Notes: a model not told the origin generated them from the letters alone. DNA of 61,884 nt from Virgisporangium aliadipatigenens (GCF_016863615.1 NZ_BOPF01000053.1:1-61884), one strand, 5' to 3'. Numbered from the stretch's first letter, positions 42,082-53,164 are shown. Program-made: numbers and translations.

Positions 42082-43043
42082 CCCTCACCGGACGCAAGAA
42101 AGAGAAGATCGACCGCCTCGGCGAACTGGCCGGTGCGCCCGAGGAGTCGGGTCAGAGCCTGCTGCGGGAGGCGTTCAAGCGGCTGCGGCGCAATCCGGCG
42201 GCGATCGCGGGTGCGATCATCCTCGGGCTGTTCGTGCTGATCGCGCTCTTCGGGCCGTTCCTCGTGCCGCACGACCCGGTCGAACCGATCGGCGTGGACA
42301 ACGGCGAGGTGCGTTCCGGCCAGGGCATCATCCCGGGGATCTCCGGGGAGCACTGGCTGGGTTACGACCACCAGGGGCGCGACGAGTTCAGCCGGATGAT
42401 CGTGGGCGCGCGGCAGACGCTGTGGGTGGGTGTCGTCGCGACGTTCTTCGGGCTGGCGGTCGGTTCGCTGGTCGGCGGCCTCGCCGGTGCGTCGTACGGG
42501 CTGGGCGGCAAGTGGGGCCGGCGGCTGGACGGGTTCCTCATGCGGACCGTGGACATCCTGCTGGCGATGCCGAGCCTGCTGCTGGCGGTGAGCATCGTGG
42601 CGATCCTGGGCCGGAGCCTGCTGTCGGTGATGATCGCCGTCGGCATGGTGTCGGTGCCGGTCTTCGCGCGGCTGCTGCGCGGTTCGATGATCGCGCAGTC
42701 GTCCAGCGACTACGTGCTCGCGGCGACCGCGCTCGGGGTGAAGCGCAACAAGATCGCGCTGTCGCACCTGCTGCCGAACTCGCTGGCCCCGGTGCTGGTG
42801 CAGGCCACGCTCACGCTCGCCACGGCGATCATCGAGGCGGCCGGCCTGTCGTTCCTGGGGCTGGGCAATCCCGACTCGGCGGCGCCGGAGTGGGGCGTCA
42901 TGCTCGCCGACGCGCAGGGTTTCCTGGACGTGCGGCCGGGCCTGGCGATCTACCCGGCGGTCGGGATCATCATCACCGCGCTCGGCTTCACCCTGCTGGG
43001 CGAGGCGATGCGTGAGGCCCTCGATCCCAAGCTGCGCAAGTGA
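42078..43043 (+). CDS. Peptide ABC transporter permease, DppC type
   Basis: 321 residues from ATG 42078. An N-terminal cytoplasmic stretch of about 40 residues leads to the first helix (AAIAGAIILGLFVLIALFGPFLV). The DppC landmarks HWLGYDHQGRDEFSRMIVGARQTLWVG and the EAA loop (AATALGVKRNKIALSHLLPN) are present, and SFLGLGNPDSAAPEWG is highly typical. Inner-membrane subunit of the peptide importer. Confidence 0.9.
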   Translation: MTLTGRKKEKIDRLGELAGAPEESGQSLLREAFKRLRRNPAAIAGAIILGLFVLIALFGPFLVPHDPVEPIGVDNGEVRSGQGIIPGISGEHWLGYDHQGRDEFSRMIVGARQTLWVGVVATFFGLAVGSLVGGLAGASYGLGGKWGRRLDGFLMRTVDILLAMPSLLLAVSIVAILGRSLLSVMIAVGMVSVPVFARLLRGSMIAQSSSDYVLAATALGVKRNKIALSHLLPNSLAPVLVQATLTLATAIIEAAGLSFLGLGNPDSAAPEWGVMLADAQGFLDVRPGLAIYPAVGIIITALGFTLLGEAMREALDPKLRK

Positions 43044-43055
43044 GGGGAAGTACAC

Positions 43056-44042
43056 ATGGCGTTGCTTGAGGTCAAGGACCTGTCCGTGGTGTTCGCCCGC
43101 AAGGGTGAGCGGGAGGTCCGCGCCGTCGACGGGGTGTCGTTCGACGTGGACGCGGGCGAAGTGGTGGGCCTGGTCGGGGAGTCCGGCTGCGGCAAGAGTG
43201 TGACGTCGCTGGCGATCATGGGATTGCTGCCGAAACGCGGGGTCCGCGTCAGCGGGCAGGCGACGTTCGACGGAATGAACCTGCTGCAGACGGACGAGCG
43301 CACGCTCCGCGACATCCGGGGCCGCGACGTCGCGATGATCTTCCAGGATCCGCTGTCGTCCCTGAACCCGGTCGTGCCGATCGGGCTGCAGGTCACGGAG
43401 GTGCTCACCCGGCACCGGGGGATGAAGGGTGAGGCGGCGAAGAAGGAGGCCGCGCACCTGCTGGAACGGGTCGGCATCCCGGACCCGACGCGGCGGCTCA
43501 AGGAGTATCCGCACCAGCTGTCGGGCGGGATGCGCCAGCGCGCGTTGATCGCCATGGCGGTGGCCTGCGCGCCGCGCCTGCTGATCGCGGACGAACCGAC
43601 CACGGCGCTCGACGTGACGATCCAGGCCCAGATCCTGGAACTGCTGAAGGACCTCGTCCGCGACTCCGGCACCGCGCTGCTGATGATCACCCACGACCTG
43701 GGCGTCGTCGCCGGGATGTGCAAGTCGATCAACGTGTTGTACGCGGGTCGGCGGGTCGAGTCGGCGCCGCGGCGGGTGCTGTTCGCGCAGCGGCACCACC
43801 CCTACACGGTCGGCCTGCTCGGCTCGATCCCGCGCCTGGACGCGCCGAAGGGGGAGAAGCTGCGGCCGATCACCGGTTCGGTGCGGGACGTGCTGCCCTG
43901 GGCGGAGGGGTGCGCGTTCGCGCCGCGCTGCTTCAACCGGGTCGACAGGTGCGTCGACGGGCCGCCGGAGTTGGTGTGGACGGCGGCGCAGCACGGGTAC
44001 CGCTGCGTCAACCCGGTGATGGAAGCGGAGACGGCCAAATGA
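43056..44042 (+). CDS. Peptide ABC transporter ATP-binding protein, DppD type
   Basis: 328 residues from ATG 43056. Walker A GESGCGKS (42-49), the ABC signature LSGGMRQRA (about 153-161), Walker B LLIADEP and the H-loop THDLG are present. The C-terminal oligopeptide domain has cysteines in [11 protein letters not shown] and YRC that suit the iron-sulfur-like or zinc site of this subfamily. Forms the ATPase pair with the next gene, to which it is coupled by an ATGA overlap. Confidence 0.92.
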   Translation: MALLEVKDLSVVFARKGEREVRAVDGVSFDVDAGEVVGLVGESGCGKSVTSLAIMGLLPKRGVRVSGQATFDGMNLLQTDERTLRDIRGRDVAMIFQDPLSSLNPVVPIGLQVTEVLTRHRGMKGEAAKKEAAHLLERVGIPDPTRRLKEYPHQLSGGMRQRALIAMAVACAPRLLIADEPTTALDVTIQAQILELLKDLVRDSGTALLMITHDLGVVAGMCKSINVLYAGRRVESAPRRVLFAQRHHPYTVGLLGSIPRLDAPKGEKLRPITGSVRDVLPWAEGCAFAPRCFNRVDRCVDGPPELVWTAAQHGYRCVNPVMEAETAK

Positions 44043-45181
44043 CGAGCCTCGCCAAGGACGGGACGCCGGCGTCGCCGCTGGTGGAGGTCAAGGACCTCAA
44101 GGTGCACTTCCCGATCAAGAAGGGCGTCATCTTCGACAAGGTCATCGGCCACGTGAAGGCGGTCGACGGGGTGGACCTGTCGATCCCGCGCGGACGGACC
44201 TACGGCCTGGTGGGCGAGTCCGGCTGCGGCAAGTCCACGCTCGGCCGGGCGTTGTTGCAGCTCACGCCGCCGACGGGCGGGAGCGTGGAGTTCGACGGGC
44301 AGGAGCTGACGAAGCTCGCGCCGGGCAAGCTGCGGTCGATGCGCCGCCGCATGCAGATGATCTTCCAGGACCCGCTGTCGAGCCTGGACCCCCGGCAGAA
44401 CGTCGAGTCGATCCTGATCGAGGGCCTGGCCGCGCACGGCATCGGCGCCGACCGGGGTGAGCGGCGCAAGAAGGTCGCCGAGACGCTCGACGCCGTGGGC
44501 CTGCCGCGGTGGGCGCTGTCGCGCTACCCGCACGAGTTCTCCGGCGGTCAGCGCCAGCGCATCGGCATCGCGCGGGCGCTGGTCCTCGGCCCGGACCTGA
44601 TCGTCGCGGACGAGCCGGTCTCGGCCCTGGACGTCTCGATCCAGGCCCAGGTGATCAACCTTCTGGAGGAACTCCAGGACCAGCTCAACCTCACGTACCT
44701 GGTGATCGCCCACGACCTCGCGGTGGTGCGGCACATCTCCGACGTCGTCGGCGTGATGTACCTGGGTGCGCTGGTCGAGGAGGCGCCGAGCGACGACATC
44801 TACGCCGCTCCGCTGCATCCGTACACACGGGCGTTGATGTCGGCCGTTCCGGTCCCCGACCCCGATGTCGAGGATCAGCGGGAACGGATTCTGCTCGCCG
44901 GCGACCTGCCCTCGCCGGCCAATCCGCCGAAGGGGTGCCGGTTCCACACGCGGTGCCCGTGGGCGCAGCCGACGAGGTGTGCCGACGAGCGGCCGGTCCT
45001 GCGTCAGATCACGGTCGAGGGGCTGGAGACGGGGTCCGACCACCGGGTGGCGTGCCACTGGGCGGAGGACATCGCGACCGGCAAGCTGCGGCCGCACGAG
45101 GTGAAGGCCGAGCTGGTGCATCAGGAGGCGGAGACGCCGACCGAGGTGGCCCCGCCGTCGGAGCCCACCTCGATCATCTAG
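44039..45181 (+). CDS. Peptide ABC transporter ATP-binding protein, DppF type
   Basis: 380 residues from ATG 44039 in an ATGA overlap. Walker A GESGCGKS (about 58-65), the Q-loop region [16 protein letters not shown], the signature [15 protein letters not shown] and Walker B LIVADEP are intact. The C-terminal oligopeptide domain ([19 protein letters not shown]) carries conserved cysteines. The tail of about 40 residues is acidic and proline-rich. Last gene of the five-gene operon. Confidence 0.92.
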   Translation: MTSLAKDGTPASPLVEVKDLKVHFPIKKGVIFDKVIGHVKAVDGVDLSIPRGRTYGLVGESGCGKSTLGRALLQLTPPTGGSVEFDGQELTKLAPGKLRSMRRRMQMIFQDPLSSLDPRQNVESILIEGLAAHGIGADRGERRKKVAETLDAVGLPRWALSRYPHEFSGGQRQRIGIARALVLGPDLIVADEPVSALDVSIQAQVINLLEELQDQLNLTYLVIAHDLAVVRHISDVVGVMYLGALVEEAPSDDIYAAPLHPYTRALMSAVPVPDPDVEDQRERILLAGDLPSPANPPKGCRFHTRCPWAQPTRCADERPVLRQITVEGLETGSDHRVACHWAEDIATGKLRPHEVKAELVHQEAETPTEVAPPSEPTSII

Positions 45182-45185
45182 TTCT

Positions 45186-45590
45186 CTATTCGGCGGACCG
45201 CCCGCGAAGCAGTGCGCGCGTGCGGTCCCGCCGGCCCCAGGCGACGATCGCGGCCAGCACGAGCAGGACCAGTGCGGGGGTCGGATCGCCGTCGTCGAGG
45301 ATGAAGGCGTCGGTGATGACCGCGCCCGACATCACCCCGACGAGGCCGAGTGCCGCCAGGCCCGCGAGGCGGGGGACGAGCAGCCCGATGGCGCCCGCCA
45401 GTTCCAGCGCGCCGACCACGTAGCGGAACCACTGGCCGATGCCGATCTCCTCGAAGATCTGCACGCTCTTCTCGATACCCACGAGCTTGCTGATGCCGCT
45501 CATGGTGAACCCGGCGGCCAGGAGTACCTGCAGCAGCCAGAGGCCGATGTTCAGCACAGGTGAGGTGCGCGTCCGCGTGTCGGTAGACAT
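45186..45590 (-). CDS. DoxX-family membrane protein
   Basis: 134 residues from ATG 45590. Four hydrophobic helices (NIGLWLLQVLLAAGFTMSGISKL, FRYVVGALELAGAIGLLV, AALGLVGVMSGAVITDAFI, PALVLLVLAAIVAW) and the GxxKL motif after helix 1 fit DoxX/DoxD-like proteins, some of which act in redox or quinone-linked stress responses. It is divergent from a MarR regulator across a gap with two palindromes, so it is probably repressed by it. Confidence 0.85.
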   Translation of the reverse strand: MSTDTRTRTSPVLNIGLWLLQVLLAAGFTMSGISKLVGIEKSVQIFEEIGIGQWFRYVVGALELAGAIGLLVPRLAGLAALGLVGVMSGAVITDAFILDDGDPTPALVLLVLAAIVAWGRRDRTRALLRGRSAE

Positions 45591-45604
45591 GGTTTACTCC
45601 CCCG

Positions 45605-45668
45605 ATCGTTGAGCTAGTAAACGATTTGGCGAGGCAACCATAAGCGGAGAAGGTTGAGTAGGTCAACC
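45605..45668. promoter_or_regulatory. Two palindromic operators between doxX-like and marR-like genes
   Basis: ATCGTT (45605-45610) with AACGAT (45620-45625), and GGTTGA (45652-45657) with TCAACC (45663-45668), are inverted repeats of 21 and 17 bp. Their placement close to each divergent start suits MarR-type control of both genes. Confidence 0.55.
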
Positions 45669-45685
45669 GTCGTTACCATGGACCG

Positions 45686-46135
45686 GTGACCCGTTCGAAC
45701 GGCCGGCAGGAGACGATCGACCTGCTCATGGGGCTCTCGCACGCCCTGTCGACCAACTTCAACACCGTCGCCGGCGAACTCGGCGTCTCGGCACTGCACG
45801 CGCGCGCCCTGTTCAACCTCGACCAGCCGGCCGCGATGCGCGATCTCGCCGCCACCCTGCACTGCGACAAGTCCCACGTCACCGGCATCGCCGACGGGCT
45901 GGAGAGCCGCGGGCTCGTCACGCGCGAGCCGGACCCCCGGGACCGGCGCGTCAAGCAGCTCGTCCTGACGACAGAGGGCCGCCGCCTGCGGACCGAACTG
46001 CGCCGCCGCCTCGTCGACGACGCGCCCGTCCTGTCGCGGCTCACCGCCGACGAGGAGACCCAGCTCCGTGGCCTGCTCAGGGCGGCGTTCGAGCGGCACA
46101 CCGAGGAGAACGGCGGCGGCCCCGGCTGTGGATGA
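45686..46135 (+). CDS. MarR-family transcriptional regulator
   Basis: 149 residues from GTG 45686. Winged helix-turn-helix: ALHARALFNLDQPAAMRDLAATLHCDKSHVTGIADGLESRGLV then the wing REPDPRDRRVKQLVLT. A dimerisation helix at each end completes the family pattern. It likely represses itself and the divergent DoxX gene in response to small molecules or oxidants. No cysteine is placed near the N-terminus as in OhrR-type sensors; C53 lies at the recognition helix. Confidence 0.88.
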   Translation: MTRSNGRQETIDLLMGLSHALSTNFNTVAGELGVSALHARALFNLDQPAAMRDLAATLHCDKSHVTGIADGLESRGLVTREPDPRDRRVKQLVLTTEGRRLRTELRRRLVDDAPVLSRLTADEETQLRGLLRAAFERHTEENGGGPGCG

Positions 46136-46156
46136 TCCTGGCTAACATCGGCCGTC

Positions 46157-46633
46157 ATGAACGCAGATGTCGCCGCGATCCGAAGCACACTCGCCCTGCA
46201 CCGGTTCGGGGCGCTGGTGTTCCCCGTGGCGTTCCTGGGCTTCCTGGGCTTCTGCGCCTGGACCTACGCCGTGGGACCCGACGACATCCTCTGGCTGCTG
46301 CTGGCCGGGTGCCTCGCCGGCCTCGTTCCCTCCGCGCTCAACGCCGTCGCCCTCTGGCTGGGGCACGGCGCGCTGCGCGACCCCGGCCGACCGGACCGGC
46401 TCGCTGCGGCGATGCGCATCGTGACGGCCGCGTTCTGGATCAGCTGCTTCGGGTGGATGGTGCCGGCGGTGGTCGGCCTGCTGCTGGAGTTCGGCAGCGG
46501 CGCGACCGTCTTCCTGATCGGCCTCATGTGGGCGTTGCCGCTGATCACCGTGGCCACGTCGATCCACACGTCGCGAAAGCGGCTGGCCCGGGCACGGGAC
46601 GCCCTGGCCGCTACTCCTCTTCCGGCCGGTTGA
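46157..46633 (+). CDS. Four-helix integral membrane protein
   Basis: 158 residues from ATG 46157. Hydrophobic helices are at about 17-40 (GALVFPVAFLGFLGFCAWTYAV), 44-68 (ILWLLLAGCLAGLVPSALNAVALWL), 88-112 (IVTAAFWISCFGWMVPAVVGLLLEF) and 115-135 (ATVFLIGLMWALPLITVATSI). The C-terminus is basic and cytoplasmic. No known family recognised. It begins 21 bases after the MarR gene and its last 23 bases overlap the convergent gene at 46611. Confidence 0.65.
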   Translation: MNADVAAIRSTLALHRFGALVFPVAFLGFLGFCAWTYAVGPDDILWLLLAGCLAGLVPSALNAVALWLGHGALRDPGRPDRLAAAMRIVTAAFWISCFGWMVPAVVGLLLEFGSGATVFLIGLMWALPLITVATSIHTSRKRLARARDALAATPLPAG

Positions 46634-46868
46634 TCAGCGCCACCGCCACGCGGTGCAGCGCGTCGAGGTCCGCCGGATTCTTCAGCGGCACCTTGCTGCC
46701 GGTGATCGTGTACCACTCCTCCGCGTCCTTGTACTGCACGCGGAGGAGGGCGCTGCCGTTGTTCAGTTCGGTCCGCAGCGTGAGAACGCCGGTGATGACG
46801 CCCACCTCGTCCGTCATCACCCCGCCGGGACCGGCGGTCACGTCTGTTACGAGCTCTGCTTTCGGCAT
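46611..46868 (-). CDS. Small conserved-looking hypothetical protein
   Basis: 85 residues from ATG 46868. The start lies inside the 3' end of the HNH lipoprotein gene (22-base overlap), so the two are probably cotranscribed. The protein looks like a small beta-sheet domain (TGVLTLRTELNNGSALLRVQYKDAEEWYTITGSKVPL) with a short C-terminal helix. No signal peptide or cysteine. Function unknown. Confidence 0.6.
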   Translation of the reverse strand: MPKAELVTDVTAGPGGVMTDEVGVITGVLTLRTELNNGSALLRVQYKDAEEWYTITGSKVPLKNPADLDALHRVAVALINRPEEE

Positions 46869-47485
46869 GTTCCCAGCATCTCCTGGAGGACGGATTTCTC
46901 CTTCTCCGTGACGCTCAGTTTCCAGAACGCCTTCACGGCGATCCAGCGCTGCGCGTACTCGCAGTGGTAGGCGGTGTTCGTCGGCTTCCACTGCGCGGGG
47001 GTCTGGTCGCCCTTTGCCCGGTTCGACGACGCGCTAACCGCGATGAGCTGTGGCCGGGTCAGATCGTTGGCGAACTCCGAGCGCTTCTCGTCGGTCCACT
47101 GCTTGGCCCCGGAACGCCAGGCCGCCGCGAGCGGCACCGTGTGGTCGATGTCGAGATCCCCGGGATCCGTGAACGACTTCTTGTCGTACACGCTGTACCA
47201 GGAGCCCGACGTGATCTTGCAGTCCTGGGTGGTCTTGACGTCCTTGCCGTCCCGCTTCAGGACGGTGTCCCGGGTGTCGCAGCCATCGCCCTGGCTGATC
47301 CAGTGCGGGAACTTCTCCCGCGAATAGCCCGCCATCGAGCCCTCCGCGGCGACGGCCAATGAGTCGAGCTCGCCGCTCGCGCCCGCAGGTGCAGCGGGTG
47401 CGGCCGTGCCGTCGGTGGAAGGCGGGGGAACCTCGCAGCCCGTGAGCAACAGCGTGAGCGCGAGGAGTAATCCAAGGGGACGCAT
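46847..47485 (-). CDS. Secreted HNH endonuclease-like lipoprotein (DUF1524/GmrSD C-domain type)
   Basis: 212 residues from ATG 47485. The lipoprotein signal ends at LLLTGC with C17 lipidated. After an Ala/Pro linker the nuclease-like domain has SREKFPHW, the DIDHTVPLAAAWRSGA motif with the HNH histidine, ANDLTRPQLIAVSASSNRAKGDQTPAQW with the conserved asparagine, and a final YAQRWIAVKAFWKLS helix. Two cysteine pairs may form disulfides. As an exported nuclease it may help in nutrient recovery or DNA processing at the surface. Confidence 0.82.
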   Translation of the reverse strand: MRPLGLLLALTLLLTGCEVPPPSTDGTAAPAAPAGASGELDSLAVAAEGSMAGYSREKFPHWISQGDGCDTRDTVLKRDGKDVKTTQDCKITSGSWYSVYDKKSFTDPGDLDIDHTVPLAAAWRSGAKQWTDEKRSEFANDLTRPQLIAVSASSNRAKGDQTPAQWKPTNTAYHCEYAQRWIAVKAFWKLSVTEKEKSVLQEMLGTCRKQSS

Positions 47486-47557
47486 ACCGTAACCATGAGC
47501 CCAGAAGCGCGGTCCCGGAAACATCCACGCGGGATGTCGCCGGGACCGCGTCGAAGA

Positions 47558-49483
<1,926 letters not shown>

Positions 49484-50266
49484 TCACCGACGGGTGGTAC
49501 CCGGGGGGTTGCGCGGCGTGGTACGGCCCCCGCCGCCCTGCCCGCTGGCCACCGGAACGGGCGCCGTGACGAACGGCTGCCCGCCGGTCAGCGGCCCCGG
49601 CAGCGACACCGTCCCGGGAGCCTCGCCCGCCGGCCCGGCCAGCAACAACGTCCCGAACTTCGACTTCACGCCGGTCAGCAGCCCCGAGTCGTCGAAGCAG
49701 AGGGTCGCCCCGGTGATCGGCGGCGCCACGGCCACGGTGGTGGGTTCGACGGTGAAGCAGACGCCGGAGGCGCCCTCCAGCCCCGCGGTCACCACCTGCA
49801 CGGCCGCGTGCCGGTCGGTCAGCACATCCAGCCAGTCCGTGAACGCGTGATGCACCTGCGGATCGCTCCCCGACGGCACGGCACCGGGCGTCCGCGCGGC
49901 GCGCACGCAACCCGAACCGCCGCACTGGTAGACGCCCTCCGGGCGCCCCACGACGGAGACCGCGCCCTGGTTGGTGTACACGCCCGGCGGCAGGTCGATC
50001 CGCCACGAACCGTCGCCCGCCTTCGTCACGGCCACCGCGCGCTTGCCGCCGGTGCCGGTCCAGGTATAGCTCGCCACGTACCGGCGGTCCTTGGCCGAGG
50101 CGGCCCGGCGGGCGAGGTCGGCGTGCGGCTCCGCGCTGCCCGTCGCCGACGACGGCGAGGGACTCGTCGATGCCGCGGGTGCCGCGTCCGGCGTACAGCC
50201 CGTCATGGCGGCACCGCAGAGGGCCACCGAGATGCACGATGCAATTCGGACGAGACGGGCGTTCAC
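49484..50266 (-). CDS. Putative lipoprotein of unknown function
   Basis: 260 residues from GTG 50266. The signal peptide ([18 protein letters not shown]) ends with lipobox MTGC at C21. After a Ser/Pro/Ala linker a beta-rich domain runs through [31 protein letters not shown], and two cysteine pairs ([11 protein letters not shown] with LCF) could form disulfides. The fold suggests a LolA/LppX-like lipid-carrier barrel, but that is a guess. The C-terminal 40 residues are Pro/Gly-rich. Divergent from lysC; its stop lies 23 bases before the leuA leader peptide start. Confidence 0.7.
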   Translation of the reverse strand: MNARLVRIASCISVALCGAAMTGCTPDAAPAASTSPSPSSATGSAEPHADLARRAASAKDRRYVASYTWTGTGGKRAVAVTKAGDGSWRIDLPPGVYTNQGAVSVVGRPEGVYQCGGSGCVRAARTPGAVPSGSDPQVHHAFTDWLDVLTDRHAAVQVVTAGLEGASGVCFTVEPTTVAVAPPITGATLCFDDSGLLTGVKSKFGTLLLAGPAGEAPGTVSLPGPLTGGQPFVTAPVPVASGQGGGGRTTPRNPPGTTRR

Positions 50267-50404
50267 CGCCCCATTGTCAGCCAGGCCACTGCCGGATCGT
50301 GGGATCGCCACTCCCGAGCCGTCCCAGCCGCCGGTACGCTCGGTGCCGCGATCCGGGCGGTCGTCGTGGGTTTGCGGGAGGTCGTCGCAGTTCCGGGAGG
50401 TTTC

Positions 50405-51670
50405 GTGGCCATCATCGTCCAGAAGTACGGCGGGTCTTCCGTCGCCGACGCGGAGCGGATCAAACGCGTCGCCGAGCGGATCGTCGCCGCGCGCAAGGCG
50501 GGCCACGAGGTCGTGGTGGTGGTCTCCGCGATGGGGGACACCACGGACGAGCTGCTCGACCTGGCGTCGCAGGTCAGTCCCGTTCCGCCCGGTCGGGAGC
50601 TGGACATGTTGCTGACCGCCGGCGAGCGCATCTCGATGGCGCTGCTCGCCATGGCGATCACCAACCTCGGCTTCGAGGCGCGCTCGTACACGGGTTCGCA
50701 GGCGGGCGTGCTCACCACGTCGGCGCACGGGCGCGCCCGGATCATCGACGTGACGCCGGGTCGGCTGCGCGGTGCGCTCGACGAGGGCGCGATCGCGATC
50801 GTCGCCGGGTTCCAGGGCGTCTCCCAGGACACCAAGGACATCACCACACTCGGGCGGGGCGGTTCGGACACCACCGCGGTGGCGCTCGCGGCCGCGCTCA
50901 AGGCCGACGTGTGCGAGATCTACACCGACGTCGACGGCGTGTTCACGGCGGATCCGCGTATCGTCCCCAACGCACGCAAGATCGATCAGGTCACCTACGA
51001 GGAAATGCTCGAAATGGCCGCCTGCGGGGCCAAGGTGCTCATGCTGCGGTGCGTCGAGTACGCCCGGCGGTCGAGGATCCCGATCCACGTGCGCTCGTCG
51101 TACTCGCAGAAGCCCGGCACGATGGTCACCGGAGCGATGGAGGATCTTGCGTTGGAACAGGCACTCATCACCGGCGTCGCGCACGACCGGAGCGAAGCGA
51201 AGATCACCATCGTCGGTGTGCCCGACGAGCCGGGGATCGCCGCGCAGATCTTCCAGACCGTCGCCGGCGCCGAGATCAACCTCGACATGATCGTTCAGAA
51301 TGTCTCTACCGAGGGAACCGGGCGAACGGACATCTCGTTCACATTGCCGAAGGCGGACGGTCCCACGGCGATGGCCGCGCTCAACAAGGCGTCCGATCTG
51401 ATCAAGTTCAAGACGCTGCTGTACGACGACCACATCGGCAAGGTTTCCCTGATCGGAGCCGGTATGCGCTCCCACCCGGGCGTGGCGGCGAAGTTCTTCG
51501 CGGCACTCGGTCAGGCCGGCCTCAACATCGAAATGATCTCCACTTCGGAGATCCGGGTCTCGGTGGTCTGCCGCGACACCGATCTGGACGCGGCGGTCCG
51601 CGCGGTGCACGATGCCTTCGAACTCGGGGGTGACGAGGAGGCCGTGGTCTACGCGGGTACCGGTCGATAG
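50405..51670 (+). CDS. lysC: Aspartate kinase
   Basis: 421 residues from GTG 50405, supported by GGGAGG upstream; the same length as corynebacterial and mycobacterial aspartokinases. Kinase motif KYGGSSV (7-13), catalytic [13 protein letters not shown] and [15 protein letters not shown] are present. Two ACT domains (about 260-421) bind lysine and threonine. An in-frame ATG near 51120-51135 ([13 protein letters not shown]) could serve an internal start for a separate beta subunit, as known in related genera. Forms an operon with asd, 15 bases downstream. Confidence 0.95.
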   Translation: MAIIVQKYGGSSVADAERIKRVAERIVAARKAGHEVVVVVSAMGDTTDELLDLASQVSPVPPGRELDMLLTAGERISMALLAMAITNLGFEARSYTGSQAGVLTTSAHGRARIIDVTPGRLRGALDEGAIAIVAGFQGVSQDTKDITTLGRGGSDTTAVALAAALKADVCEIYTDVDGVFTADPRIVPNARKIDQVTYEEMLEMAACGAKVLMLRCVEYARRSRIPIHVRSSYSQKPGTMVTGAMEDLALEQALITGVAHDRSEAKITIVGVPDEPGIAAQIFQTVAGAEINLDMIVQNVSTEGTGRTDISFTLPKADGPTAMAALNKASDLIKFKTLLYDDHIGKVSLIGAGMRSHPGVAAKFFAALGQAGLNIEMISTSEIRVSVVCRDTDLDAAVRAVHDAFELGGDEEAVVYAGTGR

Positions 51671-51685
51671 GACGGAGATTCGGTA

Positions 51686-52750
51686 GTGGGGGATCAACCC
51701 ACGCTCGCGGTCGTGGGGGCGACCGGGGCGGTCGGCACGGTCATGTGCGAGTTGCTCTCGTCCCGGCGCAACGTCTGGGGCGAGATTCGGGTGGTCGCCT
51801 CGAAGCGGTCCGTCGGCCGGACGCTGTTCGTGCGGGGTGCGGAGCTTCCCGTTCTCGAACTGGCACCGGACGTCTTCGACGGCGTCGACGTCGCCATGTT
51901 CGACGTGCCGGACGAGGTGTCGGCCGAGTGGGCGCCGATCGCCGTGCAGCACGGGGCGATCGCCGTCGACAACTCGGGCGCGTTCCGGATGGATCGCGAC
52001 GTGCCCCTGGTCGTCCCGGAGATCAACCCGGAGCAGGTGCGCAACCGCCCACGCGGCATCATCGCGAACGCCAACTGCACCACGCTCGCGATGATCGTGG
52101 CCATCGCCCCGCTGCACCACGAGTACGGGCTCAAGGAGCTCGTCATCGCCTCGTACCAGTCCGTCTCCGGCGCGGGCAAGGCCGGTGTCGACGCGCTGCT
52201 CGACCAGTTGCAGCGGGTCGCCGGCGATCGCACGCTCGGCTCGCGTTCGGGCAACGTGCGGCAGGCGATCGGCGACGACCTGGGGCCGTTCCCGGCGCCG
52301 CTGGCGCTCAACGTGGTGCCGTGGGCCGGATCGCTGCGCGACGCCGGATGGTCCTCCGAGGAGCTGAAGGTCCGCAACGAGACCCGGAAGATCCTCGGCC
52401 TGCCGGACCTGAAGATCTCGGCCACGTGCGTGCGGGTGCCGGTCGTCACGGGTCACTCGGTCGCCGTGCACGCCGTCTTCGGGACCGAGGTCGACTGCGA
52501 GGACGCGCGGGAGGTGCTGCGGCACGCGCCGGGCGTGATCCTGGTGGACGAGCCGCAGTCGGGGGAGTTTCCGATGCCGATCGACGCGGTGGGGACGGAT
52601 CCGGCGTGGGTGGGGCGGCTGCGGCGCTCGATCGACGATCCGCGGGCGTTGGACTTCTTCGTCGTGGGGGACAACCTGCGCAAGGGGTCGGCGCTCAACA
52701 CGGCCCAGATCGCCGAACTCGTCGCCGCGGAGCTGACCACCCGGGCATAA
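51686..52750 (+). CDS. asd: Aspartate-semialdehyde dehydrogenase
   Basis: 354 residues from GTG 51686. NADP-binding GATGAVG (11-17), catalytic C131 in NANCTT, and the later catalytic histidine region are in the usual places. It reduces aspartyl phosphate to the semialdehyde, the branch point for lysine, diaminopimelate, threonine and methionine. Cotranscribed with lysC. A promoter-like element and a strong terminator follow the gene. Confidence 0.94.
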   Translation: MGDQPTLAVVGATGAVGTVMCELLSSRRNVWGEIRVVASKRSVGRTLFVRGAELPVLELAPDVFDGVDVAMFDVPDEVSAEWAPIAVQHGAIAVDNSGAFRMDRDVPLVVPEINPEQVRNRPRGIIANANCTTLAMIVAIAPLHHEYGLKELVIASYQSVSGAGKAGVDALLDQLQRVAGDRTLGSRSGNVRQAIGDDLGPFPAPLALNVVPWAGSLRDAGWSSEELKVRNETRKILGLPDLKISATCVRVPVVTGHSVAVHAVFGTEVDCEDAREVLRHAPGVILVDEPQSGEFPMPIDAVGTDPAWVGRLRRSIDDPRALDFFVVGDNLRKGSALNTAQIAELVAAELTTRA

Positions 52751-52761
52751 GACGGTATGAT
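52733..52761 (+). promoter_or_regulatory. Promoter-like element inside the end of asd
   Basis: CTGACC (52733-52738), 17 bases, then TATGAT (52756-52761) match the -35/-10 arrangement of a primary sigma promoter. A transcript starting near 52768 would be a short RNA ending at the terminator below. Confidence 0.4.
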
Positions 52762-52874
52762 GATCCCCGTTTAGACACGACCCCCGCTTGTGGTAGCGGA
52801 ACCAGTCACGGGGATCGTGCCGTTCTATGTTTGTGGCTCTACCGAGTTAGCGCTCAGTGGAGCCACAGTTTTTT
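52762..52874 (+). ncRNA. Structured RNA downstream of asd, candidate small RNA or 3' UTR element
   Basis: GATCCCCGT (52762-52770) pairs with ACGGGGATC (52808-52816), enclosing a small CCGCT/AGCGG hairpin. A second, very stable hairpin and a T-run follow. The region contains no rightward reading frame. It may be the structured 3' end of the lysC-asd mRNA, or an independent short RNA (about 105 bases) from the promoter-like element at 52733. The two readings conflict in detail: the promoter would remove part of the first stem. Confidence 0.45.
52832..52874 (+). terminator. Intrinsic terminator with T-run after asd
   Basis: The arms 52832-52846 and 52853-52867 form a 15-bp stem with one mismatch and a 6-base loop, followed by T6 (52869-52874). 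One of the few classic T-run terminators in the window. Its 3' half lies inside the end of a small gene on the other strand. Confidence 0.88.
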
Positions 52875-53000
52875 CACCGACTCGATCACGATTGACCCGG
52901 CGATCTTCGCCGCCAGGACGGCGACGAAGATCCGCCGCGTCGTGAGTCGATGTCGATGCCGGCCTCTGTAGAACGCGGGCCGGTCACGCCTGACATCCAC
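52854..53000 (-). CDS. Small membrane-type peptide with regulated ribosome site
   Basis: 48 residues from GTG 53000, preceded by AGGAGGTG (53010-53003), one of the best ribosome sites in the window. The N-terminal half is very basic (RRDRPAFYRGRHRHRLTTRR) and the second half has a short hydrophobic helix (IFVAVLAAKIAGSIVI) ending in KKLWLH. Third codon positions are GC-rich, mainly in the second half. No family is recognised. The ribosome site can be masked by an upstream complementary CACCTCCT. The alternative ATG 52996 in another frame gives an arginine-rich 36-residue product and seems less likely. Confidence 0.5.
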   Translation of the reverse strand: MDVRRDRPAFYRGRHRHRLTTRRIFVAVLAAKIAGSIVIESVKKLWLH

Positions 53001-53002
53001 TT

Positions 53003-53064
53003 CACCTCCTCCCTACGAGGGGTGACCCTCACCCCTCCGCTTGGGTGAGGGTCCAGGAGGTGGA
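53003..53064 (-). promoter_or_regulatory. Bistable RNA leader that can hide the ribosome site of the 48-residue gene
   Basis: On the minus-strand transcript CACCTCCT (53063-53056) can pair with the ribosome site AGGAGGTG (53010-53003), joined to an 11-bp inner helix formed by 53053-53043 and 53034-53024. A competing perfect 9-bp hairpin (53037-53029 with 53025-53017, 3-base loop) uses part of the same sequence and would free the ribosome site. Two mutually exclusive folds, one of them masking the start, is riboswitch-like design. Confidence 0.5.
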
Positions 53065-53133
53065 TCGAAGCGAAATCCGAGGCGCGTCGGGAAGTTTAGG
53101 CGCTGCCGTCCGTTCCGTGTGTCCCGGTCGGGG

Positions 53134-53164
53134 TTGACTGTCGGTAGCTAGTGAGAGTTACTAT
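53134..53164 (+). promoter_or_regulatory. Promoter and palindromic operator of the MFS gene
   Basis: TTGACT (53134-53139) lies 18-19 bases before TTACTA/TACTAT (53158-53164). TAGTGA (53149-53154) and TTACTA (53158-53163) form an inverted repeat with one mismatch across the -10, a good site for the TetR regulator encoded behind the MFS gene. Confidence 0.5.

Noticed and set aside
52762-52816. Possible 6C RNA because of a run of C in a hairpin
   Set aside because: Only one short C-run of five is present; the 6C family needs two stem-loops with six or more C each.
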